Part shown: positions 17,286-25,631 of the stretch, piece by piece
How positions within the stretch are numbered: position 1 is the stretch's first letter
Layout of the letters: every line of letters starts with the position of its first letter
Assembly: GCA_963747335.1 (NCBI GenBank)
Contig: CAVVEV010000002.1
Coordinates: 186,001 to 250,000 of the forward strand
From: Prado023 sp963747335
Lineage (GTDB): Bacteria; Actinomycetota; Actinomycetes; S36-B12; CAIYMF01
Length of the DNA: 64,000 nucleotides
Direction of reading: 5' to 3'
Made by a program: the position numbers and the translations under genes
The notes under the pieces: model-generated
Databases searched by the model: none
Seen by the model: the letters and a program-made list of their open reading frames with translations, nothing else
Told to the model about the DNA's origin: nothing

Positions 17286-17768
17286 GTGACCGACTTCCCC
17301 ACCGCCGAGCGCCTCGTCCGCAAGTCCGTGACCGTGGACGCTCCCGTCGAGGACGTCTGGTGGGCGTGGACGACCGATGCCGGGATCCGCTCCTGGCTGG
17401 TGGACGACTCCCGGATCGAGTTGCGCGTCGGGGGGCCCTACGAGTGGTACTTCCTGACCGACGGGGAGGTGGGCGGTCGGGGGTCCGAGGACTGCCACGT
17501 GATCGGCTTCCAGACCCCGACCATGCTGACGTTCACGTGGAACGCGCCCCCGCACCTGCCGGAGGCCCGTGCCCAGCGCACGGTGGTGCTGCTGCGCCTG
17601 CGCCCCGACGATGCCGATGAGGGGACCCGGGTCGAGCTGACCCAGCTCGGATGGGGCGACGGCGGCCAGTGGGACGAGGCCCACGACTACTTCAACGCCG
17701 CATGGGGCCGAGTCCTGGACCGCCTGCGCGCCTACTTCGCCGGCGAGGACGACCTCCCCGACGCCTGA
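17286..17768 (+). CDS. SRPBCC / AHSA1-like protein
   Basis: 160 residues from GTG 17286, preceded by GGAGG. The START-like fold is indicated by VRKSVTVDAPVEDVWWAWTTDAGIRSWLVDDSRIELRVGGPYEWYF, then GRGSEDCHVIGFQTPTMLTFTWNAP, GTRVELTQLGWGDGGQWDEAHDYFNAAWGRVLDRLRAYF. Members bind hydrophobic ligands or act as Hsp90 co-chaperone-like proteins; no specific ligand can be assigned. It ends convergently with mdh. Confidence 0.85.
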   Translation: MTDFPTAERLVRKSVTVDAPVEDVWWAWTTDAGIRSWLVDDSRIELRVGGPYEWYFLTDGEVGGRGSEDCHVIGFQTPTMLTFTWNAPPHLPEARAQRTVVLLRLRPDDADEGTRVELTQLGWGDGGQWDEAHDYFNAAWGRVLDRLRAYFAGEDDLPDA

Positions 17769-17825
17769 CCGGCGCCGGCCGCTCACCGCGTCCCACGTGG
17801 CCCCGCTCGATCAATTCGGGTGGAA

Positions 17826-17845
17826 CTTGCCGCAAGAACGGCAAG
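17826..17845. terminator. hairpin between the SRPBCC gene and mdh
   Basis: CTTGCCG (17826-17832) and CGGCAAG (17839-17845) form a perfect 7-bp stem with a 6-base loop, just downstream of the SRPBCC stop. No T-run follows, so this is a weak candidate terminator for the + strand. Confidence 0.4.
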
Positions 17846-17904
17846 ACGTTCCCAAGTTGTTCGCCGGACGCCACCACACCCGAGGAGGTTGCCGGACACG
17901 CGAA

Positions 17905-17933
17905 CGGGGCGGGACCCCGAAGGCCCCGCCCCG
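17905..17933. terminator. candidate mdh terminator hairpin
   Basis: CGGGGCGGG (17905-17913) pairs with CCCGCCCCG (17925-17933) around an 11-base loop, 20 bases beyond the mdh stop on the minus strand. A very stable GC stem without a U-tract is common for actinobacterial terminators. Confidence 0.6.
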
Positions 17934-17952
17934 CCGGTCGCGCTGGTTCGCG

Positions 17953-18912
17953 CTACAGGCTCTGGACGTCCGCCTGCTTGGCGCGCACGGCCTCGGCGGC
18001 CTCCTTGAGCCCGGCGAGCTCGGTCTCGGTGAGGTTGCCCTCGACCACCTTGCGCACGCCCTGGCGACCGATCTCGGCCTCGACGCCGAGGTATACGCCC
18101 TCGATGCCGTACTCACCGTCGACCCATGCACACACCGGCATGACCAGCCCGGAATCCTCGATGACCGCCTTGGCCATGCGCGCGGCCGCAGCCGACGGGG
18201 CGTAGAAGGCCGAACCGGTCTTGAGCAGAGCCACGACCTCAGCGCCGCCATTGCGGGTGCGCACGACGAGCTCCTCGATCTTCTCGGCGGGCAGCAGCTC
18301 AGACAGCGGCGTGCCGTCGACAGTGCACCGCGAGGGCACCGGGACCATCGTGTCGCCGTGCGAGCCGAGGGTCAGGGTCTTCACCGAACCCACCGGGACG
18401 CCGAGCTCGACGGCCACGAAGTTGGTGAAGCGCGCGGTGTCGAGCATGCCGGCCTGGCCCATCACCTGGCTCTTGGGCAGCCCGGACGCGAGCTGGGTCA
18501 GCGCGGTCATCTCGTCGAGCGGGTTGGAGACGACGACGATGACGGCGTTCGGCGAGTGAGCGACCACGTTCTCGGCGACGTTGCGCACGATGCGCGCGTT
18601 GGTCTCGATCAGGTCCATGCGGCTCATGCCCGGCTTGCGCGGCAGGCCCGCGGTGACCACGACGACGTCCGAGTCAGCGGTCGCCTCGTAGCCCGCGCCC
18701 GTGGCGGGGTCGGTGGTCTGGCCGATCACCGTGGTCTCGAAACCCTCGATCGGTCGCGACTGGTTGAGGTCCAGGGCCAGCCCCTCAGCACGGCCCTCGA
18801 GGATGTCGGTCAGGACGACCGTCTCGAACACGTTGTACTCAGCCAGGCGCTGGGCGGTGGTGGAGCCGTAGAAGCCGGCGCCGACGACGGTGACCTTGCC
18901 GTTCAGGGACAT
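17953..18912 (-). CDS. mdh: malate dehydrogenase (LDH-like type)
   Basis: 319 residues. The N-terminal NAD fold is VTVVGAGFYGS. The catalytic loop GLPRKPGMSRMDLIETN holds the Arg residues that select malate/oxaloacetate, VVSNPLDEMT follows, and GSHGDTMVPV carries the catalytic His. It oxidises malate to oxaloacetate in the TCA cycle. The start is supported by AGAGAGGAAA before the ATG. The upstream DUF3017 and folD genes lie on the same strand, a common actinobacterial order. It belongs to the LDH-like group rather than the cytosolic-type Mdh found in many Actinobacteria. Confidence 0.96.
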   Translation of the reverse strand: MSLNGKVTVVGAGFYGSTTAQRLAEYNVFETVVLTDILEGRAEGLALDLNQSRPIEGFETTVIGQTTDPATGAGYEATADSDVVVVTAGLPRKPGMSRMDLIETNARIVRNVAENVVAHSPNAVIVVVSNPLDEMTALTQLASGLPKSQVMGQAGMLDTARFTNFVAVELGVPVGSVKTLTLGSHGDTMVPVPSRCTVDGTPLSELLPAEKIEELVVRTRNGGAEVVALLKTGSAFYAPSAAAARMAKAVIEDSGLVMPVCAWVDGEYGIEGVYLGVEAEIGRQGVRKVVEGNLTETELAGLKEAAEAVRAKQADVQSL

Positions 18913-19067
18913 GGGTTTCCTCTCTCGCGCGTCGGTCCACCGACGCTCTCAGGTGCCCGTCCAGCCTACTGCCCCGGGATCGGGCGCCCCGATGGGCCTC
19001 CGGCCGCACGCAGGGATGCGCGGGACGGATGCGCCGGCGGGCCGTCACCGGACACAGCCGCGGCCTG

Positions 19068-19463
19068 CTACGACGGCGGCGGGACGATGAGCGCGAACAC
19101 CGAGAGGCCGATGCCGAGGAGGCCGAGGCAGAGCAGGTCGATCCCCTTGCCGCGAACAGCGAGCCAGCCGGCATCGCGCTCGGGCAGGAACAGTCGCAGG
19201 AAGAACGCACCCACGACGAACCCCGCGAACAGCACCGAACCGCGGCGGAAGTGGTCGTCAGCCACGACGATGAGCGAGACCAGCAGACCTGTGAGCACGG
19301 TCATCAGCGGCCACTGGAAGGGCGGACCGCCCGAACCCCGTACTTCCTCGGCAGACCTGGCCGCGTCCTCCTCGACCCGGTCCGCGGTGAAGTCCAGGAC
19401 CGCAGCACTGCTCACCTCGGAGTCCGACGGGGGCCACGGCTCATCCGGGGGGAGGTCGGTCAT
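19068..19463 (-). CDS. DUF3017 membrane protein
   Basis: 131 residues from ATG 19463; the ATGA overlaps the folD stop. An acidic N-terminus (about 50 residues) is followed by three or four membrane segments: WPLMTVLTGLLVSLIVVA, GSVLFAGFVVGAFFLRLFLP and LLCLGLLGIGLSVFALIVP. DUF3017 proteins sit between folD and mdh in many actinobacteria. The function is unknown. The family call rests on position and topology. Confidence 0.8.
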   Translation of the reverse strand: MTDLPPDEPWPPSDSEVSSAAVLDFTADRVEEDAARSAEEVRGSGGPPFQWPLMTVLTGLLVSLIVVADDHFRRGSVLFAGFVVGAFFLRLFLPERDAGWLAVRGKGIDLLCLGLLGIGLSVFALIVPPPS

Positions 19464-20314
19464 GACCGCGCCGCGGCCTCGACGACGTTGGCCAGCAGCA
19501 TCGCCCGGGTCATCGGACCCACGCCCCCGGGCATCGGGGCGAGGAAGCCGGCGACCTCGCGGACGTCGGGATGGACGTCGCCCACGAGCCCGTCGGGGTT
19601 CGGGTGATGCCGACGTCGAGCACCGCAGCACCGGGCTTGCACGAGGTCGGCGGTGATCAGGTGCGGCACGCCGGCGGCGGCCACGACGATGTCGGCGGTG
19701 CGGGCATGGGCGGCGATGTCGCGCGTCCCGGTGTGGCACAGGGTCACGGTCGCGTTCTCGGACTTGCGGGTCAGCAGCAACCCCAGCGGCCTTCCGACGG
19801 TCACCCCGCGGCCGATGACACAGACCTCGGCACCGTTGATCGGCACGTCGTAGCGGCGCAGCAGCTCGACGATGCCGCGCGGGGTGCAGGGCAGCGGCGC
19901 CGGCGCCCCGAGCACGAGGCGGCCGAGGTTGACCGGGTGCAGCCCGTCGGCGTCCTTGGCGGGGTCCATCGCCTCGAGCACCGCGTTGGCGTCCAGGCCC
20001 TGGGGCAGGGGCAGCTGCACGATGTAGCCGGTGCAGGCGGGGTCGGCGTTGAGCTCGCGCACAGCCGCCAGGACATCTGCCTGGGTAGCAGTGTCCGGCA
20101 GGTCGACGCGGATCGACTCGATACCCACCTCAGCGCAGTCGCGGTGCTTGCCCGCGACATAGGCATGGCTGCCGGGGTCGTCCCCGACAAGGACCGTGCC
20201 CAGCCCGGGCACGACACCGGTCGCCCGCAGGTCGGCGACCGTGGCCGCGAGGTCGCGCTTGACCGCAGCAGCGGTCGCCTTGCCGTCGAGGATCGTCGCA
20301 CTCACAGGCAGCAT
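19460..20314 (-). CDS. folD: methylenetetrahydrofolate dehydrogenase/cyclohydrolase
   Basis: 284 residues. Key motifs are VGDDPGSHAYVAGKHRDCAEVGI with the catalytic Lys, YIVQLPLPQGLD, KDADGLHPVNLGRL, CTPRGIVELL, VIGRGVTVGRPLGLLL and the C-terminal PMPGGVGPMTRAMLL. The enzyme interconverts 5,10-methylene- and 10-formyl-tetrahydrofolate with NADP. Between about 19598 and 19638 the reading is off-frame (ARCCGARRRHHP in place of a P-G-A-A-V-L-D-V-G-I-T-R-like stretch), caused by one extra and one missing base that cancel each other. The true protein is therefore normal, and about 12 residues as written are wrong. It supplies formyl-folate for PurN and PurH nearby. Confidence 0.95.
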   Translation of the reverse strand: MLPVSATILDGKATAAAVKRDLAATVADLRATGVVPGLGTVLVGDDPGSHAYVAGKHRDCAEVGIESIRVDLPDTATQADVLAAVRELNADPACTGYIVQLPLPQGLDANAVLEAMDPAKDADGLHPVNLGRLVLGAPAPLPCTPRGIVELLRRYDVPINGAEVCVIGRGVTVGRPLGLLLTRKSENATVTLCHTGTRDIAAHARTADIVVAAAGVPHLITADLVQARCCGARRRHHPNPDGLVGDVHPDVREVAGFLAPMPGGVGPMTRAMLLANVVEAAARS

Positions 20315-20345
20315 TGTCGCAGGCCGCGCGCGCTCGATCGGCCGG

Positions 20346-20708
20346 TCAGTGCCGGCACACGCAGAACAGGTTGCCCTCCGGATCGCGCATCACCTGCCAG
20401 GACTCGTCGCCGAGCTCGTGCCACCCACCGTCGACGGTGCGCGCACCGAGCGCAACGAGCCGTCCCACCTCGGCAGGTAGCTCCTCCGGGGCATCCACGT
20501 AGAGATCGAGGTGCAGCTGGTTCCTGCCGGGAGTCGGATCCGGGACCCGCTGGAGCACCACCTTCGGGCCGACGCCGTCCGGGTCACTCAGCGCCCGGAA
20601 CGGACCGAGCTCGCCGCTGACCCGGTACCCCAGGGCAGCGGCCCAGAAGCGCGTCATCTCCTCGATGTCGGCGCAGGCCATGTTCACGTTCAGGGTGAAT
20701 GCAGCCAT
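20346..20708 (-). CDS. VOC / glyoxalase-like domain protein
   Basis: 120 residues with one glyoxalase-like domain: MACADIEEMTRFWAAALGYRVSGELG, a central KVVLQRVPDPTPGRNQLHLDLYVD and the end ESWQVMRDPEGNLFCVCRH. The metal-binding His/Glu pattern fits the subgroup related to Glyoxalase_6. The substrate is unknown. It follows the HAD phosphatase gene by 12 bases on the same strand, so the two are probably co-transcribed. Confidence 0.85.
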   Translation of the reverse strand: MAAFTLNVNMACADIEEMTRFWAAALGYRVSGELGPFRALSDPDGVGPKVVLQRVPDPTPGRNQLHLDLYVDAPEELPAEVGRLVALGARTVDGGWHELGDESWQVMRDPEGNLFCVCRH

Positions 20709-20720
20709 CGAATCTCCTCG

Positions 20721-21572
20721 TCATCTCAGTCGGGGCAGCGCGTACGTCGCGGACACACCCGACTCCTCCAGCATCCTCCGCGCACGAGCAATGTCCACCT
20801 CGTCTCCGTCGAGCAGCGAGTCCCCGTGGATCCCGCTCGCGATGAACAGGCTGTCCAGGCCCTGCCGGTTGGCGCCCAGCAGGTCGGTCACCGGGCCGTC
20901 CCCGATCGCCAGCACCCGGTCGCGCGCGACGGCCCCACCGGTGACACCCGCGAGGACATCGAACGCGCACTCGTAGATGGCTGCGTGCGGCTTGCCCGCC
21001 TGCACGACCCGCCCGCCGATCGCCGAGTAGGCCTCTGCCACCGATCCGGCGCACCACCGCAGCGCACCCCCGGTCATGATCTGCAGGTCCGGGTTGGCGC
21101 ACAGCAGCTCGAGGTCGCGGTCCCGGGCCGCACGCAGGACCGAGGCGTAGTCGCCGGGAGCCTCATGCACCTCCCGGAGCCCGGCGATGGCCAGGAACCG
21201 CGCCCGATCGAGGTCCTCGACGAACCGCAGCCCCAGCCCATCCCACAGGGCGCGATCGGTGTCCCTGCCCAGGCGGAGCACCGGACCTGGCGCGCGCTGG
21301 GTGAGCTCACCGCGGATCGCGTCCCCACTGGTCACGATCGCGTCCCAGGCGTCATCGGGGAAGCCCAACCGGGCGAGGGCCGCGGGCATCGTGCTGCTGG
21401 GCCGGGGCATGTTGGTCAGCAGGACCACCCGCACCCCGGCCGAGCGCAGCCCGATCAACGCGTCACCTGCCCCGGGGTAGACGGTCCGCCCGTCGTGCAG
21501 GACGCCCCAGACGTCGCAGAGCACCGCGTCGTACCTCCTGACCAGGTCGGCGACGGCTCCGATGCTGCGCAC
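20721..21572 (-). CDS. HAD-IIA family sugar/nucleotide phosphatase
   Basis: 283 residues from GTG 21572 (GGGAGCGA just upstream; the frame is open further to 21794 but non-conserved). Motif I is DAVLCDVWGVLHDG, in which the usual second Asp region is W-G-V, as in the HAD-IIA hypothetical subgroup. Motif II is LLTNMPRPS, motif III AGKPHAAIYE and motif IV AIGDGPVTDLLGANRQG. It resembles the NagD/pyridoxal-phosphatase group. Probably a cytoplasmic phosphatase for small metabolites; the substrate is unassigned. Confidence 0.85.
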   Translation of the reverse strand: MRSIGAVADLVRRYDAVLCDVWGVLHDGRTVYPGAGDALIGLRSAGVRVVLLTNMPRPSSTMPAALARLGFPDDAWDAIVTSGDAIRGELTQRAPGPVLRLGRDTDRALWDGLGLRFVEDLDRARFLAIAGLREVHEAPGDYASVLRAARDRDLELLCANPDLQIMTGGALRWCAGSVAEAYSAIGGRVVQAGKPHAAIYECAFDVLAGVTGGAVARDRVLAIGDGPVTDLLGANRQGLDSLFIASGIHGDSLLDGDEVDIARARRMLEESGVSATYALPRLR

Positions 21573-21921
21573 TCGCTCCCGACTTGTCCGTGGTCCGGCC
21601 GACCCTACCCAGCCTCCGAACGCGCCCGCCGCCGGGCGGTCGTCTCGGGTGCCGCCGGCAGACATGTGCCGGAACCCCCGAACTCGGCGCGGGCCACGCG
21701 CGATCGCGCACGAACCGAACACTTTCGACCGCGTTCTCAGCTCCCATCGCCCCCACCGCGCACGAGACGAACAGAAACCGGGCCTGACCAGCACCCAATT
21801 CGCTTATCTCATGCGCGGTCGGCTCGCGCACCCGCCCGAGACCGTCTCTATCGGTTCACATCGTGCGCGGTCAAAGGCCAGGCGCCCAGCCGTCTCGCTC
21901 GGCCCCTCCCCGCCGCTGGGC
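21573..21921. other. intergenic region between the HAD gene and purH
   Basis: About 350 bases without a supported gene. It must contain the purH 3' untranslated region and the promoter of the HAD/VOC pair. I could not recognise a strong hairpin or riboswitch. Open frames crossing it are shadows. Confidence 0.3.
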
Positions 21922-23498
21922 TCAGTGGAAGAAGTGCCGGGTGCCCGTGAAGTACATGGTGACGCCGGCGGCCTGCGCGGCGGCGACCACCTCGGCATCA
22001 CGGACGGACCCGCCGGGTTGCACCACCGCCCTGACGCCGCCCTCGAGCAGCACCTCCAGCCCGTCCGGGAACGGGAAGAACGCATCGGACGCAGCAACCG
22101 CACCCTGCGCCCGCTCCTCGCCTGCGCGGGCAACAGCCAGACGAGCGGAGTCCACCCGGTTGACCTGGCCCATGCCGATGCCGACTGCCGCACCGTCCTT
22201 GGCCAGCAGGATTGCGTTGGACTTCGCCGAACGGCAGGCCCGCCACGCGAAGTCCAGGTCGGCAAGGGTCGCAGCGTCTGCGGGCTCACCACATGCGAGC
22301 GTCCACGTCGTGGGGTCGTCGCCGGGCGCGTCGATGCGGTCGCGGCCCTGCATCAGCAGCCCGCCGCTGATCGGGCGGATCTCCGCACCGCACCGACCGG
22401 AACCGGCGGCGCCACGAGGATCCGCAGGTTCTTCTTGCGCGGTGAGGATCTCGAGGGCTTCGGAGTCGTACGCCGGAGCCGACGATCACCTCGGTGAACA
22501 CCTCGGCGACTTGCGCGGCCATCGCGGCGGTGACCGGTCGGTTCGCAGCGATCACGCCGCCGAACGCCGATACCGGGTCGGTCTCGTGCGCCCTCGCGTG
22601 CGCCTCGGCGATGTCCCCGCCCACCGCTATGCCACAGGGGTTGGCGTGCTTGATGATCGCCACGGCCGGGTCGGACGAAGTCGTACGCCGCACGTTGAGC
22701 GGCGTCCGCGTCGACGTAGTTGTTGTACGACATCTCCTTGCCGTGCAGCTGCTCCGCGGCGGCCAGCCCGCCCGGGAAGTGCGCCGAGGTGTAGAGCGCG
22801 GCGGCCTGGTGCGGGTTCTCGCCGTAGCGCAGGACCGCCGCACGTTCCCACGCGGCACCCACCCATGCCGGGAAACCGGACCCCTCGTCGGTCGGCGCCA
22901 CGACGTTGCCCATCCACGAGGCGACGGCGATGTCGTAGGTGGCCGTGTGCACGAACGCCTCCGCCGCCAACCGCGCCCGCTGGGCCAGCGTGAATCCCTC
23001 GCCCTGCACGGCGGCGATGACCTCGCCATAGGCATCCGGCGAGGTGACCACCGCAACGCTCGCGTGGTTCTTCGCCGCGCCGCGGACCATTGACGGGCCG
23101 CCGATGTCGATCTGCTCGATGCACTCGTCGGGGCTGGCCCCCGAGGCCACCGTGGCTGTGAACGGGTAGAGGTTCACGACCACCAGCCCGAACGGCTCGA
23201 TCCCGAGGGCCTCGAGCTGGGAGTGGTGGTCGTCGAGGCGCAGGTCGGCCAGGATCCCAGCGTGCACCTTCGGGTGCAGGGTCTTGACCCGTCCGTCGAG
23301 GCACTCGGGGAACCCGGTCAGCTCGGACACCTCGACCACGGGCACGCCCGCCGCGGCGATGCGCGCGGCGGTCGACCCGGTGGAGAGGATCTGGACCCCG
23401 GCGGCGTGCAGCGCGGTGGCCAGCTCGTCGAGCCCGGTCTTGTCGTACACGCTGACCAGCGCGCGGCGGATCCGAACGGTCCCGTCGGAGTTGCTCAT
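21922..23498 (-). CDS. purH: bifunctional AICAR formyltransferase/IMP cyclohydrolase, several frameshifts
   Basis: The cyclohydrolase domain begins RALVSVYDKTGLDELA, with STGST, GFPECLDGRVKTLHPKVHAGIL, NLYPF and IDIGGPSMVRGAAKN. The transformylase part includes RYGENPHQAAALY, ELHGKEMSYNNYVD-like sequence, AIIKHANPCG, SAFGGVIA, ISGGLLMQGRD-like sequence, KSNAILLAKDGAAVGIGMGQVNRVDSAR, SDAFFPFPDG and the end YFTGTRHFFH. The reading frame breaks at about 22673, 22480 and 22380-22395, each a one- or two-base error (for example CC for C, GG for G). Repaired length is about 525 residues, normal for PurH. It catalyses the last two steps of IMP synthesis. The start overlaps the purN stop (ATGA). Confidence 0.95.
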
Positions 23499-24103
23499 GT
23501 CAGGGTCACCTTCCTGCCGGAGATGTGCACGTCGTGGGTTGCCAGGCGCCGGATCACGTCGACGAGCAGCGCACGCTCCACGACCTTGATCCGCTCGTGC
23601 AGCGAGGCCTCGTCATCGTCGTCGTCGACCTGCACGGGGCGCTGGTCGATGATCGGGCCGGTGTCCACGCCCTCGTCGACAAGGTGGATCGTGGAGCCGG
23701 TCACGCGCACGCCGTGGGCCAGCGCGTCGCTGACCGCGTGGGCGCCGGCGAAGCTGGGCAGAAGTGCGGGGTGGGTGTTCACGACCCGCATCGGGAACGC
23801 CGAGAGGACGTCCGGGCCGAGGATGCGCATGAACCCTGCTGAGACGACCCAGTCGGGCTCGAAGGACTCGAGTGCGTCGCGCAGGGCGCGGTCCCAGGCA
23901 GCCCGGTCGGGATAGCCTGCCAGGGCGACGGGGATCGCGGGCACGCCCGCGTCCCGGGCTCGCTGCAGGCCGGCGGCGTCGGCGGAGTCCGAGAGCACCC
24001 CCACGACCTCCGCCGGGTAGTGCCGGTCGGTGCCGGCATCGAGCAGGGCCTGCAGGAGCGTCCCCGAGCCGGAGATCAGGACGACGAGGCGGGTGCGTGG
24101 CAC
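23495..24103 (-). CDS. purN: phosphoribosylglycinamide formyltransferase
   Basis: 202 residues. Motifs are LVVLISGSGTLLQALLDAG at the N-terminus, VVSAGFMRILGPDVLSAFPMRVVNTHPALLPSFAGAHAV with the catalytic Asn-His, and STIHLVDEGVDTGPIIDQRPVQV with the catalytic Asp. It transfers the formyl group from 10-formyl-THF to GAR in purine synthesis. It forms a translationally coupled pair with purH. In related genomes perM and sucCD lie directly upstream; here they are about 24 kb away. Confidence 0.96.
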   Translation of the reverse strand: MPRTRLVVLISGSGTLLQALLDAGTDRHYPAEVVGVLSDSADAAGLQRARDAGVPAIPVALAGYPDRAAWDRALRDALESFEPDWVVSAGFMRILGPDVLSAFPMRVVNTHPALLPSFAGAHAVSDALAHGVRVTGSTIHLVDEGVDTGPIIDQRPVQVDDDDDEASLHERIKVVERALLVDVIRRLATHDVHISGRKVTLT

Positions 24104-24195
24104 GCGGTCATCCTAGGCGCGGCAGCTCCCGCGTCCGGCCGAGGCCCGTGCGGGTCACCCCCGACCCAGGGCGAGCGCGACGGGCGCCGCCCCGA

Positions 24196-24681
24196 TCAGA
24201 ACGACCACACGATCGGCACCCACAGAACGGCGACGAGCCCGAACGGCACCGCCAGCGGCAGGCCCAGCTTCCCGTAGTCGCCGAACCGGTAGCCCGCCGG
24301 GCGCATGATCATCATGTTGACCGGCGTGGCCACGGGTGTCAGGAAGGCCACGGCCGCGCCCACGCAGAGGCTCATGAGGACCGGGCCGGCGGAGATGTCG
24401 AGCTGCTCGGCGGCGGCGACGGCGATCGGGATCATCACCAACGCAGTCGCGGTACTGCTGATGAGCTGGCCGAAGACGACGGTGATCACGAACAGCCCGG
24501 CCAGCAGGGCCGTGGGTCCGTACGAGCCGACGGAGTCGACCATGGCGATGGCGATCAGGTCGCCCGCGCCGGAGTTGGTGCTCGCCGTGGACATCGGGAT
24601 CATCCCGGCCACGAGCATCAGGGTCGTCCACGAGATGCCGCGGTAGGCCTTCTCCATGGTCAGCACCCTCAGGAGGATCAT
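24196..24681 (-). pseudogene. C-terminal fragment of an SLC13/DASS-type anion transporter
   Basis: 161 residues matching only the second half of a divalent anion:sodium symporter: MEKAYRGISWTTLMLVAGMIPMSTA, GQLISSTATALVMIPIAVAAAEQL with the helix-breaking loop, and TPVATPVNMMIMRPAGYRFGDYGKLG. Whole family members have 400-600 residues. The coding frame extends upstream only to the stop codon of the neighbouring gene (24739), where the N-terminal half should be, and nothing in the next 800 bases supplies it. I infer loss of the 5' half by deletion, leaving a remnant. It could in theory be translated but would lack half the transporter fold. Confidence 0.75.
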
Positions 24682-24738
24682 CGCGCCGGCGGTAGTCGCT
24701 GTCGGGTGCGCGGTGCGTGGCGTGCGGTGCCGGGTGGC

Positions 24739-25524
24739 TCACTGGGTGTTGGCGGCCACGGCTGTGCGCAGGGCCGCTCGCGCGGCCGAGTCGCCCGCGA
24801 CCTCGACCCCGGAGCCGTCGGCGCGACCCCACATCCAGAGCAGCAGGTCAGGGGCCGTCCCCTCGAGGACCGCGTCGGCAGGTCCGTCGGCCGCAGTGGC
24901 GGGCTGGAAGTCTGGCTCGTCGTGGGGCACGCCCGTGGGATCAACTCCGTGGAAGCGACCCAAGCGGACCCACCAGGTGCGCCCAGTCACCGTGGTGCGG
25001 ACCTCGACCAGGATCCCGGACGGATCGAACGTGCCCCATACGGGCGGCTCGGAGCCGAACTGCGTGAGCAGCTCGTCGACCCCGTCCTCGGCTGCCGCGG
25101 AGTCGATCTCACTGGGCAGCCCGGCTGCCAGCTCGGCATCGACCCGGTGGACGAGGGCCTCATGGGCCTGCCGACGCCGGATCCAGCCGATCGTGTGGTT
25201 CGCCGCCCAGCTCCAGACCGGCTCGTCGTCACGGGCGGCGCCCAGGTCGGCGCGCAGTCGCCCGGACACGGCGTCGAACAGGGTGAGCGCAGCCTCGCGC
25301 CCGGTCGGCCTCGTGGGCGCGGCGATCCCCTCGACCTGCTCGTCGGACTGCACCCTGTTCGCGACGATCGTGTCCCAGAAGCTCTGCACCTCGGTCAGGT
25401 GCCACAGGAGGTCCGCCGCCGTCCAGTCGGGGCACGAGGGCACCCGAGCAGTTTCCGGGAGGCCGGCCAGGACCTCGCGGAACCGGGTGGTGTTGGCAGC
25501 CAGGAGCTCGTCGAAGTCGATCAT
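24739..25524 (-). CDS. maleylpyruvate isomerase family (mycothiol-dependent type) protein
   Basis: 261 residues. The N-terminal DinB-like helical bundle is clear: FDELLAANTTRFREVLAGLP, VPSCPDWTAADLLWHLTEVQSFW with the metal-binding His, and RRRQAHEALVHRVDAELAAG with the second His. The C-terminal half (ILVEVRTTVTGRTWWVRLG, LEGTAPDLLLWMWGR) is the extra domain typical of actinobacterial members. Family enzymes use mycothiol as thiol cofactor; the substrate here is unknown. The gene diverges from the flavin oxidoreductase and stands just before the transporter remnant. Confidence 0.85.
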   Translation of the reverse strand: MIDFDELLAANTTRFREVLAGLPETARVPSCPDWTAADLLWHLTEVQSFWDTIVANRVQSDEQVEGIAAPTRPTGREAALTLFDAVSGRLRADLGAARDDEPVWSWAANHTIGWIRRRQAHEALVHRVDAELAAGLPSEIDSAAAEDGVDELLTQFGSEPPVWGTFDPSGILVEVRTTVTGRTWWVRLGRFHGVDPTGVPHDEPDFQPATAADGPADAVLEGTAPDLLLWMWGRADGSGVEVAGDSAARAALRTAVAANTQ

Positions 25525-25631
25525 GGTCGCCCACCCTACGGATCCTGCCGGGGCGAGGCGGCTCGATCCGGTCGCGATCGGGCGAGTGACCCGGACGATC
25601 GCCGATGCGGTGGGCGGTCCACACTGGGACC

